NCBI GenBank assembly: GCA_021814855.1
Contig: JAKAHQ010000041.1
Location: 1 to 8,843 of the forward strand
DNA from: Bacteroidota bacterium
GTDB taxonomy: Bacteria > Bacteroidota > Ignavibacteria > Ignavibacteriales > Melioribacteraceae
DNA length: 8,843 nt
Reading direction: 5' to 3'
The notes below the pieces were generated by a model. The model had not been told where the DNA came from. It ran no database searches and saw nothing but the letters and a program-made list of their open reading frames with translations. This document shows, in pieces, positions 1-6,329 of this stretch. The translations under genes were made by a program, and so were the position numbers. Position 1 is the stretch's first letter. Each line of letters starts with the position of its first letter.

Positions 1-1419
1 GGACAAACTCTCTGGCAGGTGTTTCCGCTCGGACCCACCGGATACGGCGATTCGCCTTATCAATGCTTTTCGGCGTTTGCCGGAAATCCGTTGTTGATTA
101 GTCCAGAGTTTTTAGTCAAAGAAGCATTGTTAGACGAAAACGAAATCGGTAATGCACCGTCAAACGATCAGCATCACGTTGATTTCGGACCCGTAATAAA
201 TTACAAGTATGATTTGCTTCAAAAAGCTTTTCACCATTTTAAAAAGAAAAAAGACGGCCTTCATAAAGAGTATGATGAATTCTGCATACAAAACAAATAC
301 TGGCTTGACGATTATTGCTTATTCATGGCGGCAAAGCAGCATCACGGCGGAGCTTCATGGACTCAGTGGGATGAATCAATAAAGTTTAGAAAAAATATTT
401 CCGATTGGGAAAAGAAACTCAGCGAAGGAATCGAATATCATAAATTTCTCCAGTTCACATTCGATAAACAATGGAATGTTGTTAGAAAATACGCGCACGA
501 AAAAGGGATTAAAATAATCGGCGACCTGCCTATATTTATCGCGTATGACAGCGCCGATCTTTGGGCTAACAAAGAATTATTTACTGTACGGGAAGACGGC
601 TCGCTGGAATTTGTCGCCGGCGTTCCGCCGGATTATTTCAGCGCTACCGGCCAATTGTGGGGCAACCCGCTTTACAAATGGAAAGAAATGGAGAAGGATA
701 ATTTCAAATGGTGGCGCAGCAGAATTTCCAAACTGCTGGGAATGGTAGATATAATTAGAATAGATCACTTCCGCGGATTTGACGCTTACTGGGAAATCCC
801 GGGCAACGCCGAAACTGCAATCAACGGAAGATGGGTTAAAGCTCCCGGTGAAAAATTATTCAACGCAATTAAAAATGAATTGGGAGACGTTCCCATCATC
901 GCGGAAGATCTCGGCGTTATTACCGATTCCGTTGAAAAACTACGCGACAAATTCGAATTCCCCGGTATTAAAATTCTACAATTCGGATTAGGTGAAGAAG
1001 GCGAAAAGAAATTCTTACCGCACAACCATGTAAAGAACTGCGTTGTTCATACCGGCAGTCACGATAACGAGACAACAAGAGGATTTCTTGAATCCGAACG
1101 GAAGAAAGATTCCGGCATTTACGAATGGGCGCAAAAATATTTTAACTATTACGGCGATAATATGACTTACGAATTGATTCGCGCCGCTTACGGATCTGTC
1201 TCCAACATTGTAGTAATTCCAATGCAGGATATTTTAAATCTGGATAACGGCGCGCGGATGAATCTGCCCGGCTCGCTTGGCGGAAATTGGACGTGGAGAT
1301 TCTCATGGGATCAGATTGGAGAATCGCTCGCAAACCAGTATAAGAATATGACTGTAATGTTCGAACGTCCGCCGCTTAAGAAAAATGAAAATGCTGTAAT
1401 CGAAGTAGCTGAAGAATAG
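1..1419 (+). CDS. malQ: 4-alpha-glucanotransferase (amylomaltase, GH77), 5'-truncated
   Basis: Cytoplasmic enzyme that moves alpha-1,4-glucan segments between maltodextrins and releases glucose. The frame is open from base 1 and reads GQTLWQVFPLGPTGYGDSPY, which is the conserved N-terminal GH77 motif. The GTG at 19 is therefore an internal valine, not a start. Counting from base 1, 472 residues are visible; with bacterial MalQ near 500, I infer about 40 are missing to the left. Catalytic motifs are intact: nucleophile Asp255 in IIRIDHFRGF, acid/base Glu302 in IIAEDLG, and Asp355 in GSHDNETTRGF. The acceptor-site loop GVPPDYFSATGQLWGNP starts at residue 207. The C-terminal motif RMNLPGSLGGNWTWRF is also present. 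No signal peptide can be judged because the N-terminus is missing. The gene lies 135 bases ahead of an exported GH13 enzyme on the same strand, which fits maltodextrin metabolism. The family assignment is very secure. Confidence 0.96.
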   Translation, partial: GQTLWQVFPLGPTGYGDSPYQCFSAFAGNPLLISPEFLVKEALLDENEIGNAPSNDQHHVDFGPVINYKYDLLQKAFHHFKKKKDGLHKEYDEFCIQNKYWLDDYCLFMAAKQHHGGASWTQWDESIKFRKNISDWEKKLSEGIEYHKFLQFTFDKQWNVVRKYAHEKGIKIIGDLPIFIAYDSADLWANKELFTVREDGSLEFVAGVPPDYFSATGQLWGNPLYKWKEMEKDNFKWWRSRISKLLGMVDIIRIDHFRGFDAYWEIPGNAETAINGRWVKAPGEKLFNAIKNELGDVPIIAEDLGVITDSVEKLRDKFEFPGIKILQFGLGEEGEKKFLPHNHVKNCVVHTGSHDNETTRGFLESERKKDSGIYEWAQKYFNYYGDNMTYELIRAAYGSVSNIVVIPMQDILNLDNGARMNLPGSLGGNWTWRFSWDQIGESLANQYKNMTVMFERPPLKKNENAVIEVAEE

Positions 1420-1451
1420 GATTCAGTTAATTACTTTTAGTTGTATTTAAT

Positions 1452-1491
1452 TCTCCGCGTCTTGGCGTAGGAAAAGATTTTCACGCGGAGA
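1452..1491. repeat. Intergenic GC-rich inverted repeat (hairpin)
   Basis: A perfect 9-base inverted repeat, tctccgcgt at 1452-1460 against acgcggaga at 1483-1491, with a 22-base loop. An alternative, mutually exclusive inner hairpin pairs gcgt (1465-1468) and gaaaa (1471-1475) with ttttc and acgc (1478-1486), leaving a 2-base bulge. No T-run follows, so it is not a standard intrinsic terminator. The flanking tcgcaaag at 1492-1499 is a near-inverted copy of cttggcg inside the loop, giving a shuffled-palindrome look. It resembles dispersed intergenic repeats with gcgtctttgcg-type cores that I recall from many bacterial genomes. That resemblance is from memory and unverified. It is the only notable structure in the 135-base spacer, and I see no convincing promoter there. 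Confidence 0.55.
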
Positions 1492-1545
1492 TCGCAAAGG
1501 ATATTATCTTCAATACGCGAAATTAAATTTTAAAAAGGAATCAGT

Positions 1546-1551
1546 GAGGAG
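1546..1551 (+). promoter_or_regulatory. Ribosome binding site of the GH13 gene
   Basis: The sequence gaggag lies three bases before the ATG at 1555. It is a strong Shine-Dalgarno core, though the spacing is tight. A second, weaker agga at 1536-1539 is too far away to be the main site. The site supports the ATG at 1555, which is also the start that gives a complete signal peptide. Confidence 0.65.
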
Positions 1552-1554
1552 AAA

Positions 1555-3402
1555 ATGAAATCAATTAGGAATTTATTTGCTAGTATTCTTGCTCTTACTC
1601 TTGCCTATGTTTCCGTAAACAACGCACAGGAAGAAATGAAAAAGAATAATCAAGTTCCGCAATGGGCTAAAGAGGCAATCTGGTATCAAATATTTCCGGA
1701 AAGATTTTACAACGGAGATAAATCGAACGATCCCAAACCAATCGATATGGAAGGCGCATGGCCGGGCAAAACTCCGGAGGGATGGCAAATTCATCCATGG
1801 ACTTCCGACTGGTATAAACTTCAGCCGTGGGAAGTTAAAGACGGGCACAATTTCTACTGGAACGCAGGCGTTAGAAGATACGGCGGCGATCTTCAAGGAG
1901 TCTTGGATAAACTCGATTACCTGCAAAAGCTCGGCATCACCGCGATTTATTTGAATCCGATTTTCGAATCGCCTTCGCTTCATAAATACGATGCTTCAAT
2001 GTATCATCACGTTGATAATAATTTCGGACCAAATCCGGAAAAAGACAGAAAGATGTGGGCAGAAGAAAATCCGGCCGATCCTTCTACATGGAAATGGACG
2101 ACGGCCGATAAATTATTTTTGAAGCTTATAAAGGAATGCCACAAGCGTGGAATGAAGATAATTATTGACGGTGTATTCAATCATGTCGGCACTTCATTCT
2201 GGGCATTTAAAGACGTTGTGAAGAATCAGCAGAACTCAAAATACAAAGATTGGTTCTTCATCAAATCGTGGGATGATCCAAGCACTCCAAAAAATGAGTT
2301 TGATTACGAAGGATGGATGGGAATAAAAGATTTGCCGCGGCTGCGTCAGGATGAAAACGGAATTGTAAGCGGCCCGAAAGAATATATTCATGCATCAATC
2401 GAAAGATGGATGGCGCCGAACGGAAACGTTAAGGATGGAATTGACGGATGGCGGCTTGATGTGGCCGAGCAGGTAAATCATAACTTCTGGAAAACTTTTA
2501 GAACATGGGTTAAAGGAATAAATCCAGAAGCATACATTGTAGGAGAAATTTGGTGGGATGATTGGGCGAAAAATAAAATGATGGACGCGCGTCCTTGGCT
2601 TAAAGGCGAAGAATTCGACGCAGTGATGAATTATAGATTTGCCCGCGCGCTTAAACAATTTGTGTTGGATCAGAAGACGCAGATAACACCGCAAGGATTT
2701 GTCGATTCGCTCAATACATTGTATAAAGATTATCCGGCGGAAAATAATTATGTAATGATGAATCTGCTCGATAGTCACGATGTAACAAGAGTCGCGTCAA
2801 TGGCTGCCAATCCGGATTTATTGTACGACCACAAAGGCAACCCGGCAGACAACAAAGATTTTAACGTATGCAAACCGACAAATGAAGAGAGGCAGAGACA
2901 AAAATTAATTGTAGCGCTTCAGTTTATGCTGCCCGGCGCTCCGCAAATTTATTACGGCGACGAAGCCGGTATGTGGGGCGGCGACGACCCCGACTGCCGT
3001 AAGCCGATGGTCTGGCCGGAATTTAAATATGAAACCGAGACTACTCACCCATTCGGGTTGAAACGAAATCCGGATAAAGTAAAGTTCGATACAAATCTTT
3101 TTAAGTGGTATCAAAAAATTGTATCTATAAGAAAACAAAATAAAATTCTCGCTCTCGGCGATATAAAGTTCACCCTAATTGATAACGAAAATAAACTTTT
3201 AGGATTCACGCGAGAATTTAATGGGAATAAAATTTTTGTAATTCTAAATAATAGCGATAAATCACAAACTATCCCCGCGGAGAATATTCAGAAGCTTCCT
3301 GTAAGCGGTTTAAAAGATTTGATTAACGGAAAGAAAATATCTTTAGATAAAAATAGTAAACAGTTTGAATTAAAGCCGTATCAAATTATAGTTTGTTCTT
3401 AA
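1555..3402 (+). CDS. Exported GH13 alpha-amylase / neopullulanase-like glycosidase
   Basis: Predicted to hydrolyse alpha-1,4 (perhaps also alpha-1,6) bonds in maltooligosaccharides in the periplasm. The 615-residue product starts with a type I signal peptide: Lys2 and Arg5, a hydrophobic core at about 7-21, and likely cleavage after Ala24 in NNAQ. No lipobox is seen. The catalytic barrel begins near residue 37 with the motif WYQIFPERF (43-51), typical of neopullulanase and cyclomaltodextrinase relatives. Conserved GH13 regions: I, DGVFNH (205-210); II, GWRLDVAEQV with nucleophile Asp302; III, VGEIWW with acid/base Glu331; IV, NLLDSHD with Asp409. Region V reads LPRLR (260-264), where many GH13_20 enzymes have MPKLN. 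GDEAGMWGGDDPDCRKPM follows at 469-486, and a short C-terminal beta domain ends the protein. There is no room for an N-terminal CBM34 domain. At 615 residues it is close to SusA of Bacteroides (about 617, recalled). Family and export are secure, while exact substrate and subfamily are not. Confidence 0.92.
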   Translation: MKSIRNLFASILALTLAYVSVNNAQEEMKKNNQVPQWAKEAIWYQIFPERFYNGDKSNDPKPIDMEGAWPGKTPEGWQIHPWTSDWYKLQPWEVKDGHNFYWNAGVRRYGGDLQGVLDKLDYLQKLGITAIYLNPIFESPSLHKYDASMYHHVDNNFGPNPEKDRKMWAEENPADPSTWKWTTADKLFLKLIKECHKRGMKIIIDGVFNHVGTSFWAFKDVVKNQQNSKYKDWFFIKSWDDPSTPKNEFDYEGWMGIKDLPRLRQDENGIVSGPKEYIHASIERWMAPNGNVKDGIDGWRLDVAEQVNHNFWKTFRTWVKGINPEAYIVGEIWWDDWAKNKMMDARPWLKGEEFDAVMNYRFARALKQFVLDQKTQITPQGFVDSLNTLYKDYPAENNYVMMNLLDSHDVTRVASMAANPDLLYDHKGNPADNKDFNVCKPTNEERQRQKLIVALQFMLPGAPQIYYGDEAGMWGGDDPDCRKPMVWPEFKYETETTHPFGLKRNPDKVKFDTNLFKWYQKIVSIRKQNKILALGDIKFTLIDNENKLLGFTREFNGNKIFVILNNSDKSQTIPAENIQKLPVSGLKDLINGKKISLDKNSKQFELKPYQIIVCS

Positions 3403-3419
3403 ATGTAAATGTTTTACAT
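3403..3419. repeat. AT-rich palindrome directly after the GH13 stop codon
   Basis: A perfect 7-base inverted repeat, atgtaaa at 3403-3409 and tttacat at 3413-3419, separated by tgt. It begins on the base after the TAA stop. It could be a small 3'-UTR hairpin that protects or processes the message, an operator-like palindrome, or chance in AT-rich DNA. It lies just ahead of the stronger terminator at 3428. Confidence 0.35.
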
Positions 3420-3427
3420 CATCTATG

Positions 3428-3465
3428 AAAATCCCCGATGGTATTTGCCAGCCGGGGATTTTTTT
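3428..3465 (+). terminator. Intrinsic terminator of the plus-strand malQ / GH13 group
   Basis: A ten-base stem, aaaatccccg (3428-3437) against cggggatttt (3453-3462), with a smaller inner tgg/cca pairing (3439-3441 with 3448-3450). The T-run covers 3459-3465 and overlaps the end of the stem. It lies 26 bases past the GH13 stop codon. The GC-rich core followed by T residues is the classic Rho-independent form. The left arm supplies only four A residues, so activity on the other strand would be weak. Confidence 0.88.
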
Positions 3466-3536
3466 ATATCTACACGTATTATACATACCATTCAATAACT
3501 CGTATTATTTCATTGAATAATAAAACGACTGATTCT

Positions 3537-3571
3537 TTAAAACAAAAAAGGCTGCCATGTTTGGCAGCCTT
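3537..3571 (-). terminator. Intrinsic terminator of the minus-strand sus operon
   Basis: A perfect ten-base stem, aaggctgcca (3548-3557) and tggcagcctt (3562-3571), with a four-base loop. Read on the minus strand, the hairpin is followed by a T-rich tract, the complement of the A-rich run at 3537-3549. It begins 20 bases after the stop codon of the SusE-like gene, where the operon should end. With the plus-strand terminator it keeps the two converging groups from reading into each other. The stretch between the terminators (3466-3536) is AT-rich and holds no gene that I can support. Confidence 0.88.
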
Positions 3572-3590
3572 CTTTGTTATCCGAAAAGAA

Positions 3591-4652
3591 TTAGTTTTTC
3601 TTAACAGTATAGGTTTTTGCAACAGGATCAAATCGAATAGTGTAATTGCCTGCTGCTGCTATAGGTATATTGCTTCCGTTGCCCTGTAAAGTACCATCGT
3701 TTGCATTTGAACCGTAATTTAGATCCCAAGCATCGTTGGCTCTGAATTTAAATGTTCCAGCGGTAAGATCGGTCGTAATTTCCCACATTTTGCGTTGTCC
3801 GTTATAGAACATCGGAGTACTTGTATTCCAACCGCCTGCCGTAGCATCGCCGATAAGTCCCCAATCATCTGTTTTTGTAAGCGATATAGTTAACGCACTG
3901 ACATCAACCTTTATTTGGTAACAGGCCGGAAGAACTTCATAATTACCGCCGGAAGGATCCAGTGTACCTGAATAATTGTTGCCGGATTGCGTTAAAGTAC
4001 CGCCCCAGTTCGTGTGATTCCAATCGGGTGCGCTGGTAATCTTAAATTGAATGGTTGCGTCGGCACCATTCTTCAGACGAATAATACCCTCATATGTATT
4101 GTTGTAACCATACGAGAAGAGTTTCCCATTGTCAGCTCCCGGCGTCCAACCTTGATACGATCCGGGGGCATAGATCATCGGCCAATTTATTACAGCATCA
4201 AATGGTGTTATACTCTTTGATTTAACACTAGAGTAAACGGCAGGTAAGGTTGTACCGTCCAGCGTCGCACTTACTCTGTAATAAAATGTGGCGGCTGTGC
4301 CAATTGGATTATTCCATGATAGCAACAATGCGTTAACATCGCCTACCTTTGCAGTCCCGGTTAGTTTCTGTGTTTTTATTAGTTGAGCTACATTACTGGA
4401 GAAATCACTTTTCGGTGATACCTCAACTACATAATCAACAGATGCCGAAAATCCAAAATCGGGAGCCGACCAAGAAAATCTAATTAGACTATCTGTATTT
4501 GCCATTGTGAATTGAGCAGTTATAGATACGTCTGCTAATGCCGGTGCAGAAGGATTTGAATTTATCACCGGTTGTGTTATATCACTTTTACATGATACCA
4601 ACAGCAACCCTAGCATTGCTAAAAACAAAGTAATTAATGTTGTTTTTTTCAT
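3591..4652 (-). CDS. susE: SusE-like outer-membrane starch-binding lipoprotein
   Basis: Surface lipoprotein predicted to bind alpha-glucan chains; it has no catalytic motif. The 353-residue product has a type II signal peptide with lipobox LVSC, so Cys21 would be lipidated, followed by KSD. Residues about 35-150 match the SusE N-terminal, fibronectin-III-like domain (FSWSAPDFG, then YVVEVSPKSDF, then FYYRVSA). Two carbohydrate-binding beta domains of the SusE/SusF kind follow: about 157-260, beginning WPMIYAPGSYQGW, and about 264-353, beginning WGLIGDATAGGWNTSTPM. The tryptophans (158, 168, 211, 216, 264, 275, 290, 309) are candidates for sugar stacking. Bacteroides SusE is of similar size (about 387, recalled) and SusF has one more binding domain. 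The gene is last in the operon, 33 bases after the SusD gene, and is followed by a terminator. The class is secure; the ligand is inferred from the neighbouring alpha-glucan enzymes. Confidence 0.88.
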   Translation of the reverse strand: MKKTTLITLFLAMLGLLLVSCKSDITQPVINSNPSAPALADVSITAQFTMANTDSLIRFSWSAPDFGFSASVDYVVEVSPKSDFSSNVAQLIKTQKLTGTAKVGDVNALLLSWNNPIGTAATFYYRVSATLDGTTLPAVYSSVKSKSITPFDAVINWPMIYAPGSYQGWTPGADNGKLFSYGYNNTYEGIIRLKNGADATIQFKITSAPDWNHTNWGGTLTQSGNNYSGTLDPSGGNYEVLPACYQIKVDVSALTISLTKTDDWGLIGDATAGGWNTSTPMFYNGQRKMWEITTDLTAGTFKFRANDAWDLNYGSNANDGTLQGNGSNIPIAAAGNYTIRFDPVAKTYTVKKN

Positions 4653-4658
4653 TTTTAT

Positions 4659-4665
4659 CTTCCTT
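4659..4665 (-). promoter_or_regulatory. Ribosome binding site of the SusE-like gene
   Basis: On the minus strand, aaggaag lies six bases before the ATG at 4652-4650. This is good Shine-Dalgarno sequence and spacing, and it supports that start, which also gives a normal lipoprotein signal peptide. Confidence 0.6.
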
Positions 4666-4685
4666 AAACTTTATTTAATTCATTT

Positions 4686-6308
4686 TTAATAGCCTGGATT
4701 TTGAATTAAGTTCGGATTAGCATTTACATCTGAAGATGGAATCGGGAACAGATCTCTGTACGGAGCTACTTGTGTTCCGTTCATAGCGTTACCCTTCCAC
4801 TGCCAAACATAAGAACCGTTTGTAAACTGTCCGAAACGAACTAAATCTGTTCTCCTGTGACCTTCCCAATACAACTCACGGGCGCGTTCATCCAGAATGA
4901 AAGGTAAAGTTAAGTCTGAGGAAGTAATGTTTCCGGAGTTGTTGCCGTATGCACGCTGTCTTAACGCATTAATATAGTTAACTGCAGTAGCTACATCGCC
5001 GCCGGCTCCGCCTCTAAGTACGGCTTCGGCATAAATTAAATATGCCTCGCCTAAACGGAACATCGGAAAATCCGTGCTTGCAAAACTATTATTTGCATTT
5101 GGTGCAGGGCTTCCATTAGCAGACAGGTTTGACCACTTGGTAACGCCGATTCCTTGAGTAAATGTACCGACATCGGTTATATCCCATACCCATCCGTTAT
5201 TGGCATCAAAGAAGAACATTGCTCTTTTGTCCGGTCCCTGGTACTGAGGATTTGAATTAAAACTATTTTGAGTTACGTTAAATTTAGAAACGAAATCTCT
5301 TATAGTTCTCATACCGCCCCAGCTGCCTAATCCGCGCAATTGCATTGAGCTGCCGCCTTCCGAACCGCTAACCAAAAAAGTGGTTCCGCCCCATGTCTGG
5401 GTATTTGATCCGTCAAAGTTGACAGAGAAAACAATTTCAGGACTGGTATTATTATCGGCGCAGAATAAATGAGCGTAGTTCGGATCGAGAGTATAACCTG
5501 CACTAATAACTTTATTAATATATGTGAGCGCATCCGTATATCTGCCGGTACCCGTATATACTTGAGCGTTCAGATATAATTCGGCAAGCAAGAACCAATC
5601 TGCAGCTTTATCTGCTCTTCCGTATTCATTTTGCCTTGGAGCTACAAGATCAGGCTCGATAGCTTTGAGCTCACTTTCAACATAGTTGAAAAGATCGGTA
5701 CGGGTAATTCTTTTAGGGAAAAATGCACCCGCGTTATCTGCTTCGGTAACGAAAGGAACATTGCCGAATAAGTCGATAGCGTGCCAATATGCGAGAGCGC
5801 GTATAAAGCGGGCTTCCGCTTTAAAGTGTGTAAGGTCTGTGGCAAAAGTACCTGAAGCGGAACTCATCGCGGAATTGGCATTTCTAATAAATTCATTGGT
5901 TAAAGAAATCGTAAAGTATATTCTATTGTATATCGCCATGAGAAATACATCGTTCGGCGACCAGGTTTGCCAATGAAAGTTTTTGATAGTTTTATCATTC
6001 CACGACATAATTGCCTCGTCCGTGGAAAGTTCCTGCACATTCCAATATGTTCGGATGTAACTGCTGAATCCTTCATCTATAGTATTAGGGTCAAGATCCG
6101 GATTCCCTGCACCGCCTTGCATTCCGGTAAGTGAAAAACCGGCATAAATCTTAGCGAGCGCTTGTTTATATGCCGCTTGGTTTTGGAATACATTATTGGC
6201 CGTATTGGTATTTGGATCTATGGGCTGTACATCCAAATCTTTCACGCAAGATGTGAATATGAATGTGCTTGCCAATATTACTATTGTTAGTAATGTAAAT
6301 TTTTTCAT
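4686..6308 (-). CDS. susD: SusD/RagB-family outer-membrane glycan-binding lipoprotein
   Basis: Surface lipoprotein that captures glycan and forms the lid of the SusC transporter. Numbering is from the upstream ATG at 6314; subtract 2 for the preferred start at 6308. The signal peptide has lipobox FTSC, with Cys23 lipidated. Family motifs appear in order: the helical (TPR-like) part with EARFIRALAYWHAIDLFGNV (167-186), TDFPMFRLGEAYLIYAEA (414-431), ILDERARELYWEGHRRTDLV (473-492), and the C-terminal LFPIPSSDVNANPNLIQNPG (522-541). Aromatic-rich WNDKTIKNFHWQTW (105-118) and NGWVWD (373-378) are candidate sugar-contact regions. A length of 540-542 is normal for SusD (about 550). Two in-frame ATGs exist. 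The SD-like aaggga sits one base from the first (6314) and seven from the second (6308), so I chose 6308. The gene follows SusC by about 21 bases. Starch specificity is inferred from the neighbours. Confidence 0.95.
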   Translation of the reverse strand: MKKFTLLTIVILASTFIFTSCVKDLDVQPIDPNTNTANNVFQNQAAYKQALAKIYAGFSLTGMQGGAGNPDLDPNTIDEGFSSYIRTYWNVQELSTDEAIMSWNDKTIKNFHWQTWSPNDVFLMAIYNRIYFTISLTNEFIRNANSAMSSASGTFATDLTHFKAEARFIRALAYWHAIDLFGNVPFVTEADNAGAFFPKRITRTDLFNYVESELKAIEPDLVAPRQNEYGRADKAADWFLLAELYLNAQVYTGTGRYTDALTYINKVISAGYTLDPNYAHLFCADNNTSPEIVFSVNFDGSNTQTWGGTTFLVSGSEGGSSMQLRGLGSWGGMRTIRDFVSKFNVTQNSFNSNPQYQGPDKRAMFFFDANNGWVWDITDVGTFTQGIGVTKWSNLSANGSPAPNANNSFASTDFPMFRLGEAYLIYAEAVLRGGAGGDVATAVNYINALRQRAYGNNSGNITSSDLTLPFILDERARELYWEGHRRTDLVRFGQFTNGSYVWQWKGNAMNGTQVAPYRDLFPIPSSDVNANPNLIQNPGY

Positions 6309-6315
6309 TTTCATT

Positions 6316-6321
6316 TCCCTT
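6316..6321 (-). promoter_or_regulatory. Ribosome binding site that decides the SusD start
   Basis: On the minus strand, aaggga (within aagaaggga) precedes two in-frame ATGs. The gap is one base to the ATG at 6314 and seven to the ATG at 6308. Normal spacing favours 6308, giving a product that starts MKKFTLLT. The choice changes the protein by only two residues. Confidence 0.5.
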
Positions 6322-6329
6322 CTTAAAAA

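Noticed and set aside
19..21. GTG as the start of malQ
   Set aside because: The upstream in-frame residues GQTLWQ belong to the conserved GH77 N-terminal motif, so this valine is internal.
1420..1554. Bacteroidota-type promoter (TAnnTTTG) ahead of the GH13 gene
   Set aside because: The nearest match, tactttta in the early part of the spacer, misses the final G and has no convincing upstream TTTG element. The gene may simply be co-transcribed with malQ.
1573..1983. 136-residue open frame on the minus strand opposite the GH13 gene
   Set aside because: It is wholly antisense to a clear GH13 catalytic gene, has no recognisable domain, and is explained as a shadow frame.
172..2031. Similar DNA words in malQ (172-192) and the GH13 gene (2005-2031), both including catcacgttgat and ttcggacc
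   Set aside because: They encode HHVDFGP and HHVDNNFGP, each expected at its own family's position. A chance match is more likely than gene conversion or a shared regulatory site.
2395..2778. 127-residue open frame on the minus strand opposite the GH13 gene
   Set aside because: It overlaps conserved regions II and III of the enzyme in antisense and shows no family features.
3475..3518. Short repeats in the convergent gap: direct repeat cgtattat (3475-3482, 3501-3508) and inverted repeat attcaat/attgaat (3490-3496, 3512-3518)
   Set aside because: They are only 7-8 bases long in AT-rich sequence, where such matches are expected by chance, and nothing ties them to a function.
3438..3689. 83-residue open frame on the plus strand across the convergent gap
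   Set aside because: It starts inside a terminator hairpin, crosses the second terminator and runs antisense into the end of the SusE-like gene. It has no recognisable ribosome site or domain.
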